A DNA stretch of 64,000 nt from Nitrobacter vulgaris (GTDB taxonomy: Bacteria; Pseudomonadota; Alphaproteobacteria; Rhizobiales; Xanthobacteraceae): positions 81,731 to 145,730 of the forward strand of contig NZ_JAVDPZ010000008.1 in assembly GCF_031453995.1 (NCBI RefSeq), written 5' to 3'. The notes beneath the pieces are model-generated. The model was not told the DNA's origin, ran no database searches, and saw nothing but the letters and a program-made list of their open reading frames with translations. Positions 27,940-37,264 of this stretch are shown here, in pieces. A program made the translations under genes and the position numbers. How positions within the stretch are numbered: position 1 is the first letter of the stretch; each line of letters begins with the position of its first letter.

Positions 27940-29217
27940 CTAGCCCGGCCGGCGTCCCGCGCGGGGGGCATGAGATTCCAGAGCACGGATGCGGTCGGCC
28001 AGCGTGCTAACCGGAATCGCTCCGTTACCCGCCGAGCCATTGACCGTTTTCGTGGCTTTGGCGGGACCCGTAGCTGTTGCCGTCAGGATGGCTTCGATCG
28101 GGGAATCCGGCCCTTCGATGGTCATGGCCAGCCTCGCGACTTCGGCGGCGATGTCATTAATGTGCTCCCGCAACAGCGCGTTTTCCATCTGCTCGACCGT
28201 ACCGGACTCCGCCTGACGCTGGAGCACGTTGATGTCGCGCTGCAATTTGGTTCGCTCGTCGTGGGCAGCGCGCAGCGCCCGTTCGGTCGCCAGTATTTCG
28301 TTGCGCAGCCCATCGATGAGCGGAGACTTACCGCCGTTTAGCGACGCAATCTCGTCGCGTAACTCACTGTTGGCGCGTTCCGCGGCAGCTTTGACTCGCC
28401 GCAACTCACTGTTCTTCGTATTTCGCTCGGCAAGCGCCGTGGTCTGCGCAGCGAAGTCGGCTTCGAGTTCTCTGACCCGACCGCCGAGCCTTTCCGCGTC
28501 CTTGGTTTTGTCGATGAGCTGGCCGTCAATCTTGACGATGCGCTGGCTTAGATTCTCGACGTGTTTGCGTGCCTCGTCGCGCTCCCTGGCCGCGACTGTT
28601 GTTTGGCCGCGCTGTTGCTCGAGTAGTGTATTCGTAGCGGCGAGTTCGTTTTCGATATCGTTGAGGCGGCTCTGCAATCGCTCGATCTGCGCGCGTACGA
28701 CGAACAGTTCGGCTTGCCGGCCTTCGGCAGTCAACGAGCGGTCCGACAAGTCCTGGCGAAGCCGCCCGAGTTCCTTTTGCCGCTCGGCGAGGGTCTGCTC
28801 GACGCTCCGCAACATTTCCGCCTTGGTGGCAAGCTCCTGTTCGGCTGACTGCAATCGCTCCCCTGCCGTTTTCCCGCGTCCCTCTAGACTGAATATCCTC
28901 GCGTTCTTCTCGCCGAGCTCCACCTTCAGGCGGTTGATTGCGTCGGCCTTTTTGCCGAGCTCAGCGGACTGGCTGGCGACCTTCCTCTTGAGTTGGTCGA
29001 CACTCATTTCCAGCCGCCGCGCCGACATCGCAAATTCGGCACGCAACTGATCTTTGTCGGCCTGGATTTCAGCCATCGACATCGGGGTAGCGGCTTCCAT
29101 GCGTTTGATGGTGAGGCGGACTGCGCGGTCGTGCACGAGCGGCATGACCATCAGTCCGCACAGCATCGAAATTAGAAAACCGATCGCCAGATACATGATC
29201 GGCTCGACCATGGGCAA
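27940..29217 (-). CDS. membrane-anchored coiled-coil protein of unknown function
   Basis: A protein of 425 residues. One hydrophobic helix near the N-terminus (about 8-28) is followed by about 330 residues rich in Glu, Arg, Gln and Ala with heptad patterning, predicting a long coiled coil, and then an Ala/Thr/Pro-rich tail. There are no catalytic motifs. The layout, a short membrane anchor with a cytosolic coiled coil, resembles proteins called RmuC-like or simply hypothetical in relatives, but the RmuC nuclease-like domain is missing. Function unknown. Confidence 0.75.
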   Translation of the reverse strand: MPMVEPIMYLAIGFLISMLCGLMVMPLVHDRAVRLTIKRMEAATPMSMAEIQADKDQLRAEFAMSARRLEMSVDQLKRKVASQSAELGKKADAINRLKVELGEKNARIFSLEGRGKTAGERLQSAEQELATKAEMLRSVEQTLAERQKELGRLRQDLSDRSLTAEGRQAELFVVRAQIERLQSRLNDIENELAATNTLLEQQRGQTTVAARERDEARKHVENLSQRIVKIDGQLIDKTKDAERLGGRVRELEADFAAQTTALAERNTKNSELRRVKAAAERANSELRDEIASLNGGKSPLIDGLRNEILATERALRAAHDERTKLQRDINVLQRQAESGTVEQMENALLREHINDIAAEVARLAMTIEGPDSPIEAILTATATGPAKATKTVNGSAGNGAIPVSTLADRIRALESHAPRAGRRPG

Positions 29218-29402
29218 CGCTCCACAACCCGGAAAGGCGCTAGGGATCTGGTTACCATGCCACGGGTGGCCGGTGAAAGGCCAGCGCTACGCCTCAATCG
29301 GTTTCCCAACCAAGCGGAATAGTCGCAAGAAAATGCTTTCAGTCAGTAACGTGCGCCTACTTTGATGCAAGACCGCATCCTTCTGCGGATATTCGCTGGA
29401 CG

Positions 29403-30008
29403 TCAGAACGGGTTCCAGGTCGCTTGGGGCGTATACTTCAAATAGCCGATATTGGCGCCGAGCCGTAGTCCGAGACCCGAGCGGATCGGCACCAGCACGA
29501 TGTTGTTTGCGGTCAGCGCCGTCATTCCGAAGCCGCCGACGATATAGGCGGAACCGTCGATGCCTGCGAAACGCTGATAGATCGCGCTTGTGGCGGGCAG
29601 GTTGTAGACCAGCGTCATGGTGCGGGCGCCGTCGCCGCCCCAGTCGAATCCGACGGATGGCCCCTGCCAATAGACTTTCAGGTCACCGGCATTCTTGGTG
29701 TAGAGGGTGCCCTCGCCGTAGCGCAGCCCCGCCACAAAGGCCCCCGAGCCTTCCTCGCCGAGGATGTAGCCGTTCGGCAGGCCCCATTGGCTCACCGCAC
29801 GTTCGATGACCGAGGCGAGCCCGCGTGAGACGTTGCCGAAGAACCGGGTTCCGGATGTGAGAAGTTCATCCGACGAATAGGTGCCAGGACCGCTGCTCCG
29901 TTGTGCCGGCTGTGCCCGGTAAGGCGCCGATTGCTGGGCAGAGGCCGGCACAGTCCCGAACATCACCGCAGCGAGCGCGACCGCTGCAAGGCGCGAAATA
30001 AGAGTCAT
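29403..30008 (-). CDS. DUF1134 family envelope protein (EipA-like)
   Basis: A periplasmic protein of 201 residues with a signal peptide ending at PASAQQ. The mature part belongs to DUF1134, to which the Brucella and Caulobacter envelope-integrity protein EipA belongs. The Gly-rich repeats (WGLPNGYILGEEGSGAFV, GGDGARTMTLVYNL, GIDGSAYIVGGFG) fit that small beta-barrel domain. It probably supports envelope stability. The start at 30008 is chosen because it begins a proper signal peptide; codons back to 30029 would add seven residues. Confidence 0.8.
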   Translation of the reverse strand: MTLISRLAAVALAAVMFGTVPASAQQSAPYRAQPAQRSSGPGTYSSDELLTSGTRFFGNVSRGLASVIERAVSQWGLPNGYILGEEGSGAFVAGLRYGEGTLYTKNAGDLKVYWQGPSVGFDWGGDGARTMTLVYNLPATSAIYQRFAGIDGSAYIVGGFGMTALTANNIVLVPIRSGLGLRLGANIGYLKYTPQATWNPF

Positions 30009-30118
30009 GAAAAGCACCCCAAGTAGCAACTTGTCACTGCGTCCTTAACCCGATGCTGAGATGCAGGTTCGTAGGATGCGGCGATCGTCCCCCGACTCGC
30101 GAGTTATCGGCACCAACT

Positions 30119-30625
30119 ATGACGGCACGGCGGCAGGAAAGATATGGCTTGTGCCTCGGAATAGCCGTGATCGCCTCGCTGGGGTGCGCCTTCGCTATCT
30201 CGGAGATCAATTTGGCGGCTCGGGCCGCCACCTCCGAACGGGTCGTGGTCGACAGGTATACGGGGCTGGCGATCGGCGGGTTCGATCCCGTGGCTTTTTT
30301 TACCGACGCACGGCCGGTGCAGGGCGACGCCGACTACGAGGTCTCGCAGGGCGGCGCTATCTGGCGCTTCAGCAATCCCGACAACCGCGCCTTTTTCATC
30401 GCCAACCCCGATGTTTATAGTCCACGTTTCGGGGGCTACGATCCGGTGGATATTGCGCGGGGTGTGACTTGCGCTGGAACGGCGCGACTCTGGCTGATTT
30501 TCGGTCAGCGGCTTTATCTATTCGGTCATGAGGACAGTCGCGCGGCTTTCGCGGCTAATCCGGCGCACTATCTGCGCGAGGCGACGCGCCGCTGGGCCGT
30601 GCTGAAAGAAACCCTCGCGCAGTAG
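30119..30625 (+). CDS. YHS-domain periplasmic protein
   Basis: About 168 residues with an N-terminal hydrophobic segment (signal or anchor) and a YHS-like domain: DRYTGLAIGGFDPVAFF, then YEVSQGGAIWRFSNPDNRAFF and YSPRFGGYDP. This pattern is common in small exported proteins of alphaproteobacteria, sometimes near metal homeostasis genes. An in-frame start at 30053 would add 22 residues before the hydrophobic part. The ligand is unknown. It is divergent from the DUF1134 gene. Confidence 0.75.
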   Translation: MTARRQERYGLCLGIAVIASLGCAFAISEINLAARAATSERVVVDRYTGLAIGGFDPVAFFTDARPVQGDADYEVSQGGAIWRFSNPDNRAFFIANPDVYSPRFGGYDPVDIARGVTCAGTARLWLIFGQRLYLFGHEDSRAAFAANPAHYLREATRRWAVLKETLAQ

Positions 30626-30642
30626 TGCGGCGCCGGCTTCGC

Positions 30643-31467
30643 CTAACCTCGGGGCGCGGCAGAAGGGTCGCCCCAGGCAATAAACTCCGGGACCAGAAAC
30701 CCCTCGCGGGCTAGGCCGAAATGCAGCGGCGCACCCAACTCATCCGTGACCTTGCCGCCGGCGGCGGTGACCAGAGCGTGACCTGCCGCAACGTCCCATT
30801 CGCCGGTCGGGGCGAGTCGTGGGTAGATATCGGCGCCGCCCTCCGCGATCCGGCAGAACTTGACGGCGGAGCCGAGCGGTTTGCGCACCGCGCCGGGCCG
30901 GCGCTCGATGAATGCGTCCGAGCGGTGGTCGGCGTGGGAGCGGCTGACGGCGGCGACCCATTGGGAGCCGGGGGGAGGAAGCGGTCGGGTCGCAATCGGC
31001 TTTGCGGCGCCGGACTCACCGCCGTCCGGCGTGACCGCGACGCGCTGGGCGCCGCGTCCGACAAGACCTCGCCAGATCGACCCGAGCGCCGGCGCGCCGA
31101 TGATGCCGAGTAGCGGCACCCCGTCCGTCACGATTGCAAGGTTCACCGTGTATTCGTCGCGACCCGCGATGAATTCCTTGGTGCCATCCAGCGGATCGAT
31201 CACGAACAAACTTCCGGAGTAAGGCGGTGTCGCGAGATGCACGCGCTCCTCGGACAGCACCGGAATATCGGGGCGGAGTTGCGCGAGTCCTTCGGCGATC
31301 ACACGGTCAGAGGCGAGATCCGCGTCCGTGACGGGAGACCCGTCGATTTTGCCGCCGATCATCATGCGGCCGCGATTGATCGAGAGCACGGCGGCGCCGG
31401 CTTTCGCGACCAGTTCCGTGAGTGAGTCCATCAGCGCGGCAGCGGAGTGAGCGTCGATCACCGGCAC
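30643..31467 (-). CDS. cysQ: 3'(2'),5'-bisphosphate nucleotidase, CysQ type
   Basis: Inositol-monophosphatase-superfamily enzyme of 274 residues expected to hydrolyse PAP (a by-product of sulfate assimilation) to AMP. The metal site is formed by LSEE, FVIDPLDGTKEF and TGEWDVAAGHAL, and KIDGSPVTDAD precedes them. The GTG at 31467 gives a slightly long N-terminus; ATG at 31431 would begin with MDSLTEL and is an alternative. It is convergent with the YHS gene. CysQ versus another family member is inferred from the ERVHLATPP and GTKEF context. Confidence 0.85.
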   Translation of the reverse strand: MPVIDAHSAAALMDSLTELVAKAGAAVLSINRGRMMIGGKIDGSPVTDADLASDRVIAEGLAQLRPDIPVLSEERVHLATPPYSGSLFVIDPLDGTKEFIAGRDEYTVNLAIVTDGVPLLGIIGAPALGSIWRGLVGRGAQRVAVTPDGGESGAAKPIATRPLPPPGSQWVAAVSRSHADHRSDAFIERRPGAVRKPLGSAVKFCRIAEGGADIYPRLAPTGEWDVAAGHALVTAAGGKVTDELGAPLHFGLAREGFLVPEFIAWGDPSAAPRG

Positions 31468-31620
31468 GTTCGAGGTGTCCTTGCGTAGCGCCGGGGGACG
31501 GCGGCGACTGCCTCAAGGTGGCAGCACAGGCTCAGGCCGTGTATCAAACTCTGAAGATCGTTTGATTCGCCATGTCCGCGTGCTGCGGAGTTGCCGAAAC
31601 TGATCCCAGGAATACATTTT

Positions 31621-32268
31621 ATGTCTGGCACACCGTCTCCCGATTCCGCTCCCGACGCGCTTGAACTCGCGGCACTGCTCTGTTCACGCGTCTGTCACGA
31701 CCTCATTAGTCCCGTAGGCGCAATCGTCAACGGACTTGAGGTATTGGACGACGATCCCAAGCCGGACGATCGTGAGTTTGCCCTCGATTTGATTCGCAAG
31801 AGCGCCAAAATTGCGTCGGCGCGGTTGCAGTTTTGCCGTCTCGCATTCGGGGCAGCGGGCTCGGCCGGAGCGCAGATCGACCTCGGCGATGCCCAGAACA
31901 TGGCGAAGGGACATTTCGAGGACGGCAAGATCACGCTCGCCTGGAATTTACCGCGCCTTCTGCTGCCGAAGAACAGGGTGAAACTCTTGCTCAACTTGCT
32001 GATGATCGCGCAGCAGACAATTCCCCGCGGGGGAGTGCTAACGGTCGACTCGCTCGGGCAGGGCGAGGCCATGGGCTTCCGGATCACCGCCGCCGGGTTG
32101 AATGCCCGCGTGTCGCAGCCCGTCGCCGATCTTCTAGCGTCTGGTTCGTCCAACACCGTCGATGCCCACGCGGTTCAACCCTATTACACCCGTCTGCTGG
32201 CAGACGCCTGCGGCATCAGCATTTCGCTTGTCGCCGATGGCGACCAGGTGGTTGCGACTGCCAACTAA
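31621..32268 (+). CDS. chpT: histidine phosphotransferase ChpT
   Basis: ChpT passes phosphate from the hybrid kinase CckA to CtrA and CpdR. The 215-residue protein has the conserved His26 in SRVCHDLISPVGAIVNGLE and a C-terminal degenerate Bergerat fold that does not bind ATP. Starting at ATG 31621, with AGGAA upstream, matches the family; a TTG at 31591 is less likely. Its place directly before the chemotaxis genes is one I recall for Bradyrhizobium relatives. Its target gene ctrA lies about 9 kb away. Confidence 0.9.
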   Translation: MSGTPSPDSAPDALELAALLCSRVCHDLISPVGAIVNGLEVLDDDPKPDDREFALDLIRKSAKIASARLQFCRLAFGAAGSAGAQIDLGDAQNMAKGHFEDGKITLAWNLPRLLLPKNRVKLLLNLLMIAQQTIPRGGVLTVDSLGQGEAMGFRITAAGLNARVSQPVADLLASGSSNTVDAHAVQPYYTRLLADACGISISLVADGDQVVATAN

Positions 32269-32480
32269 AGCCTCCGCCTCACCGACCAGGTTAACAAATG
32301 GTTTCCAGGTCAGACGCAATGGTTTCGAAGCTCGTTGCGAATGATGGTCTCGGTCGTTTTGTTTACCAGTTTGGCGGGCTCTTTTTGACTTGCTCAACCA
32401 ATGTTAACGCTTTGCGGTGAAACTGGCCCGGCCGTGAAAGGCGCGACGACGTCGCCTCGGCGTTTCGAAGGCCAGAAGGC

Positions 32481-35156
32481 ATGGATGATCTTCTTTGCGA
32501 ATTCCTGACCGAGACCAACGAGAGTTTGGACACGGTTGACAACCAGCTCGTCCGATTCGAGCAGGATCCAAACAATGCGAAGATATTGGATAATATCTTC
32601 CGGCTGGTCCATACCATCAAGGGAACGTGCGGCTTTCTGGGCCTTCCAAGGCTAGAAGCGCTCGCTCATGCGGCGGAGACGCTGATGGGCAAGTTTCGTG
32701 ACGGCATGCCGGTGACCGGCGAGGCCGTGACGCTTATTCTCTCCACCATCGATCGTATCAAGGACATCTTGGGCCAGCTCGAGGCGACCGGAACGGAGCC
32801 GGAGGGGGCCGATGCCGATCTGATCGATGCATTGCATCACATGGCCGAAGATGGCCCGTCCAACTCCGCTCCCGAGCCGTCCGAGCCCATGTCGGCAGAT
32901 GAAACGGCGGGGACGCTCACCTACCAGATTCTCGAACGACCTCTGCGCCCCGGCGAGGTGTCGCTTGATGATCTCGAGCGCGCGTTCCGTGAGACGAATG
33001 TCGAGCCGACTGCGCCTGCTTCGCAGCCCGCGCCCGAAGTGTCCGCGGCGCCCGTTGCTTCGAAGCCAGTCGCAAAGGCTGCTCCGAAGAAAGTGGAGGA
33101 TGCTCCGGAAGGCGATCGGGTCGCCAACCAGTCCATTCGCGTCAATGTGGATACGCTTGAGCACCTGATGACGATGGTGTCCGAGCTCGTGTTAACGCGC
33201 AACCAGCTGCTCGAGATCAGCCGTCGCCAAGAAGACAACGAATTCAAGGTGCCGCTGCAACGGTTATCCAACGTCACCGCGGAGCTGCAGGAGGGCGTCA
33301 TGAAGACGCGGATGCAGCCTATCGGCAACGCCTGGCAGAAGCTGCCCCGCATCGTGCGAGACCTCTCGAGCGAACTCGGCAAGCAGATCGAACTCGAGAT
33401 GCATGGCGCCGACACCGAACTCGACCGTCAGGTTCTTGATCTCATCAAGGATCCGCTGACGCACATGGTACGAAATTCCGCCGATCATGGCCTGGAAACA
33501 CCGGCCGAGCGCGTCAAGGCGGGCAAGCCGGAGCAGGGCTCGATCCGTCTTTCGGCGTATCACGAGGGCGGCCACATCATTATCTGCATCGCTGACAACG
33601 GCCGCGGCCTCAATACCGAGCGCATCAAGGCCAAGGCCATTCAAAACGGTTTGGCGACCGAGGCCGAAATCGAGAAGATGACCGAGGCGCAGATCCATAA
33701 GTTCATCTTCGCACCGGGGTTCTCCACCGCTGCAGCTGTAACCAGCGTCTCCGGTCGCGGCGTCGGTATGGATGTGGTGCGGACCAATATCGATCAGATC
33801 GGCGGTACAATCGACGTCAAGTCGGTGGCCGGCGAGGGTTCGAGCGTCACCATCAAAATTCCGCTGACGCTGGCGATCGTGTCCGCGCTGATCGTGGAGG
33901 CCACGGGTGATCGCTTTGCGATACCGCAGCTTTCGGTGGTCGAGCTGGTGCGTGCGCGCGCCAATTCGGAGCATCGTATCGAGCGGATCAGGGACACTCC
34001 GGTCTTGCGGCTGCGAAATAAGCTCTTGCCATTGATGCACTTGAAGACCCTTCTGAAGATCGATGATGGCTCGGCCAGCGATCCCGAGAACGGCTTCATC
34101 GTGGTCACGCAGGTCGGCAACCAGACCTTCGGTATCGTCGTGGACGGCGTGTTCCATACGGAGGAAATCGTGGTCAAGCCGATGTCGACCATGCTGCGGC
34201 ATATCGGCATGTTCTCGGGCAACACCATCCTGGGCGACGGTGCTGTGATCATGATCATCGACCCGAACGGGATCGCCCACGCGCTGGGCGCATCGGTCTT
34301 GTCTCAGCAAGAGATCTCCGATGAGAGCGCTGCGCGAGCCAGCGCCGCCGAGCAGACATCACTTCTGGTCTTCCGTGCCGGATCGGATCAACCCAAGGCC
34401 GTGCCGCTCGCACTGGTCACGCGACTGGAAGAGATCGCGGTCGACAAGATCGAGATCTCCGACGGCCGCTATATGGTGCAGTACCGCGATCAGCTCATGC
34501 CACTGATTCAGATGGATGGCGTTTCGGTTGGAAAAGACGGGTCGCAACCGGTCCTGGTGTTCGCTGATGACGACCGGGCAGCGGGGCTGGTGGTCGACGA
34601 GATCATCGACATCGTCGAGGAGCGTCTGAACATCGAGGTGGCGAGCAGCCAGCAGGGCATCCTCGGCTCCGCCGTCATCAAGGGCCGGGCGACGGACGTG
34701 ATCGATATCGGTCATTTCCTGCCGATGGCCTTCGCCGACTGGTTCAAGCGCAAGGAGATGCGTGCGGCTGCCACTGCGCGGTCGGTGCTGCTGGTGGATG
34801 ACAGCGCCTTCTTCCGCAACATGCTCGCGCCGGTTCTCAAGGCTGCAGGCTATCAGGTTCGGCTCGCGACCAACGCGCGGGAAGGTCTCGTCGCGCTGCG
34901 GTCGGGTCAGGAATTCGACGCGATCCTCACAGACATCGAAATGCCGGACATGAACGGCTTCGAGTTCGCGGAGACGGTGCGCTCCGATAACCGCTTGAAC
35001 GGCACTCCGATCATTGCGCTGTCGTCGATGATTTCTCCGGCCGCGATCGAACGGGGCCGTCAGGCCGGTTTCCACGACTACGTAGCCAAATTCGACCGGC
35101 CTGGCCTGATTGCTGCACTGAAGGAGCAGACCGCCGAAATTTGCCGGGCGGCATGA
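32481..35156 (+). CDS. cheA: chemotaxis histidine kinase CheA with second CheW-like domain and receiver domain
   Basis: An 891-residue hybrid CheA. The Hpt domain carries His44 in RLVHTIKGTCGFLG. After an Ala/Pro-rich linker come dimerisation (VSELVLTRNQLLE) and kinase domains with N box HMVRNSADHGLE, G1 IADNGRGL and G2 GRGVGMDVV. Two CheW-like domains follow (about 475-620 and 625-760). A C-terminal receiver domain (about 770-885) has its Asp in LTDIEMPDMNG. The extra CheW-like unit and receiver distinguish it from the E. coli form; similar CheA proteins occur in related bacteria. It overlaps cheW's upstream region and heads cheA-W-Y-B-R. Confidence 0.95.
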   Translation: MDDLLCEFLTETNESLDTVDNQLVRFEQDPNNAKILDNIFRLVHTIKGTCGFLGLPRLEALAHAAETLMGKFRDGMPVTGEAVTLILSTIDRIKDILGQLEATGTEPEGADADLIDALHHMAEDGPSNSAPEPSEPMSADETAGTLTYQILERPLRPGEVSLDDLERAFRETNVEPTAPASQPAPEVSAAPVASKPVAKAAPKKVEDAPEGDRVANQSIRVNVDTLEHLMTMVSELVLTRNQLLEISRRQEDNEFKVPLQRLSNVTAELQEGVMKTRMQPIGNAWQKLPRIVRDLSSELGKQIELEMHGADTELDRQVLDLIKDPLTHMVRNSADHGLETPAERVKAGKPEQGSIRLSAYHEGGHIIICIADNGRGLNTERIKAKAIQNGLATEAEIEKMTEAQIHKFIFAPGFSTAAAVTSVSGRGVGMDVVRTNIDQIGGTIDVKSVAGEGSSVTIKIPLTLAIVSALIVEATGDRFAIPQLSVVELVRARANSEHRIERIRDTPVLRLRNKLLPLMHLKTLLKIDDGSASDPENGFIVVTQVGNQTFGIVVDGVFHTEEIVVKPMSTMLRHIGMFSGNTILGDGAVIMIIDPNGIAHALGASVLSQQEISDESAARASAAEQTSLLVFRAGSDQPKAVPLALVTRLEEIAVDKIEISDGRYMVQYRDQLMPLIQMDGVSVGKDGSQPVLVFADDDRAAGLVVDEIIDIVEERLNIEVASSQQGILGSAVIKGRATDVIDIGHFLPMAFADWFKRKEMRAAATARSVLLVDDSAFFRNMLAPVLKAAGYQVRLATNAREGLVALRSGQEFDAILTDIEMPDMNGFEFAETVRSDNRLNGTPIIALSSMISPAAIERGRQAGFHDYVAKFDRPGLIAALKEQTAEICRAA

Positions 35157-35167
35157 AGGACCAGATA

Positions 35168-35638
35168 ATGACCACGGTAAATCACGCAAACGAAAGCGCA
35201 CTCACCGAATACGTCACCGCGACGATCGGCGACCAGTTGTTTGGGCTGCCGATCTCACGCGTGCAGGACGTGTTCAAGCCGGAACGTCTAACCCGCGTGC
35301 CGCTGGCCTCGAACGATATCGCGGGCGTCCTGAATCTGCGGGGCCGTATCGTCACCGCGATCGATATGCGCGCCCGGCTCAAACTTCCCAAGGGAGAAGC
35401 CGGTCGCCCGCCCATGGCTATCGGCGTCGAACTGCGTGGTGAGTCCTACGGACTGTTGATCGACTCGATCGGCGAGGTCATGAAACTCCCGGATGAAGGC
35501 CGCGAGGTCAATCCGGCTAATCTCGACCTGCGGATGGCGGAGCTGTCGGCAGGTGTGTATCGGCTGGATGGGCAGTTAATGGTTGTTCTCGATGTCGATC
35601 GTGTTCTGGAGATTGGACCTGACAAGCTTGCAGCTTGA
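35168..35638 (+). CDS. cheW: chemotaxis coupling protein CheW
   Basis: A 156-residue scaffold joining chemoreceptors to CheA. It has the CheW fold with GLPISRVQDVF, NLRGRIVTAIDMR and the receptor/CheA-binding loop GLLIDSIGEVMKL. The ATG at 35168 starts after cheA's stop. Downstream spacing to cheY is about 50 bases. Confidence 0.95.
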   Translation: MTTVNHANESALTEYVTATIGDQLFGLPISRVQDVFKPERLTRVPLASNDIAGVLNLRGRIVTAIDMRARLKLPKGEAGRPPMAIGVELRGESYGLLIDSIGEVMKLPDEGREVNPANLDLRMAELSAGVYRLDGQLMVVLDVDRVLEIGPDKLAA

Positions 35639-35689
35639 CCCCGGCAAATGCCGGCCGAGGGAAAGCGCTGAAAAGACACGGAGACCAAA

Positions 35690-36055
35690 ATGAAAACGTG
35701 CCTGATCGTTGACGACTCGAGTGTCATTCGCAAGGTCGCACGACGTATCCTGGAGGGCTTTAATTTCCACATCGTCGAGGCGGAGGATGGCGAGAAGGCG
35801 CTGGATGTTTGCAGGCGTGAACTGCCTGACGCCGTGCTTCTGGACTGGAATATGCCGGTCATGGATGGCTACGAATTCCTTCGCAACCTTCGCCGGATGC
35901 CTGGCGGCGATCAGCCGAAGGTTGTGTTCTGCACCACGGAGAACGATGTGGCGCACATCGCCCGCGCGCTCCACGCTGGCGCCAACGAATACATCATGAA
36001 GCCGTTCGACAAGGACATCGTGACAGCCAAATTTCAGGAAATCGGCCTGATCTAA
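35690..36055 (+). CDS. cheY: chemotaxis response regulator CheY
   Basis: A 121-residue single receiver domain. Acidic residues VDDSS, phospho-acceptor Asp in LLDWNMPVMDG, Thr in CTTEND and Lys in IMKPFD are all present. Once phosphorylated by CheA it would act on the flagellar motor or as a phosphate sink. Confidence 0.95.
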   Translation: MKTCLIVDDSSVIRKVARRILEGFNFHIVEAEDGEKALDVCRRELPDAVLLDWNMPVMDGYEFLRNLRRMPGGDQPKVVFCTTENDVAHIARALHAGANEYIMKPFDKDIVTAKFQEIGLI

Positions 36056-36109
36056 ATCTCGTCGCGATCCGGACGGCTGGACATTTTTATTTGTTGCGTG
36101 GGGTGGGGC

Positions 36110-37264
36110 ATGAGTACTGCTGTGGCAAGTCCGGTGGCTCAAGATTCGAGAAAGCAGGAGCCGCTGCGCGTCATGGTGGTCGATGACTCCGTCGTTATAC
36201 GCGGACTGATTTCCCGATGGATCGAGGCTGAACCCGACATGATAGTTGCGGCCTCGCTGCGCACCGGGCTCGACGCCGTCAAGCAGGTTGAGCGCGCCAA
36301 TCCCGATGTCGTGGTCCTCGATATCGAAATGCCCGAACTCGACGGCATTTCCGCGCTGCCGCAACTGCTGGCCAAGAAGCGCAACCTCATTGTCATCATG
36401 GCCTCGACGTTGACGCGTCGCAATGCGGAGATCAGCTTCAAGGCGCTGTCGCTCGGCGCCGCCGATTACATTCCGAAGCCCGAGAGCACGCGCGAGATCG
36501 CGGCGGCTGATATCTTCAAGCATGACCTGATCCAGAAGATCCGGCACCTCGCTGCAAAACGTCGTCGTCCGGCGACGGCCGCCGCACCGCCGCTGGTCCC
36601 GCGCGAACAGGAACCGCTGGCCAAAGCTACTCCTGCGACGAGCCGCCCCCCGCCAACGCTGCGTGCCTTCAGCGCAAACGTCCCGCGTGTGCTGCTGATC
36701 GGCTCGTCCACGGGCGGGCCGCAGGCGCTGATGGCGCTGGTAGGTGGAATAGGGCCGGTGATCGACCGTTGTCCGGTGCTGATCACCCAGCACATGCCGC
36801 CGACGTTTACCACCATTCTCGCCGAGCATCTGGCGCGGGCCGCAGGGCGCCCCGCGCATGAGGGAGTGGATCAGGAGACCGTGAAGCAGGGTCATATCTA
36901 TCTTGCACCCGGCGGTCGTCACATGCGGGTGGTCCGAAAAGGAGCAGATGCCGTCATCGTTCTGGATGACGGCCCGGCGGTGAATTTCTGCAAACCAGCC
37001 GTCGATCCTCTGTTCACGTCGGCGATAGACGTCTGGCAGGGCGGCGCTCTCGCCGTGATCCTGACCGGAATGGGATCCGATGGAATGCGCGGCGGCAGGC
37101 AGATTGTCGCCGCCGGGGGAAATGTCATCGCGCAGGACGAAGCGAGCAGCGTGGTGTGGGGAATGCCAGGCGCCGCCGTCCAGGACGGAATTTGCGCGGC
37201 GGTTCTGCCGCTTCAACAAATCGCCCCGAAGCTGGTTCGGTTATTTGCGGGAGACCGTCTGTGA
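36110..37264 (+). CDS. cheB: chemoreceptor methylesterase/glutaminase CheB
   Basis: A 384-residue protein with an N-terminal receiver domain (Asp in VVLDIEMPELDG) and a C-terminal methylesterase domain. The esterase triad is visible as Ser in GSSTGGPQAL, His in ITQHMPPTF and Asp in GMGSDGM. It removes methyl groups added by CheR to receptors, for adaptation. ATG 36110 follows a GGGGTGGGG stretch; a GTG at 36098 is the longer option. It overlaps cheR (GTGA). Confidence 0.95.
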   Translation: MSTAVASPVAQDSRKQEPLRVMVVDDSVVIRGLISRWIEAEPDMIVAASLRTGLDAVKQVERANPDVVVLDIEMPELDGISALPQLLAKKRNLIVIMASTLTRRNAEISFKALSLGAADYIPKPESTREIAAADIFKHDLIQKIRHLAAKRRRPATAAAPPLVPREQEPLAKATPATSRPPPTLRAFSANVPRVLLIGSSTGGPQALMALVGGIGPVIDRCPVLITQHMPPTFTTILAEHLARAAGRPAHEGVDQETVKQGHIYLAPGGRHMRVVRKGADAVIVLDDGPAVNFCKPAVDPLFTSAIDVWQGGALAVILTGMGSDGMRGGRQIVAAGGNVIAQDEASSVVWGMPGAAVQDGICAAVLPLQQIAPKLVRLFAGDRL

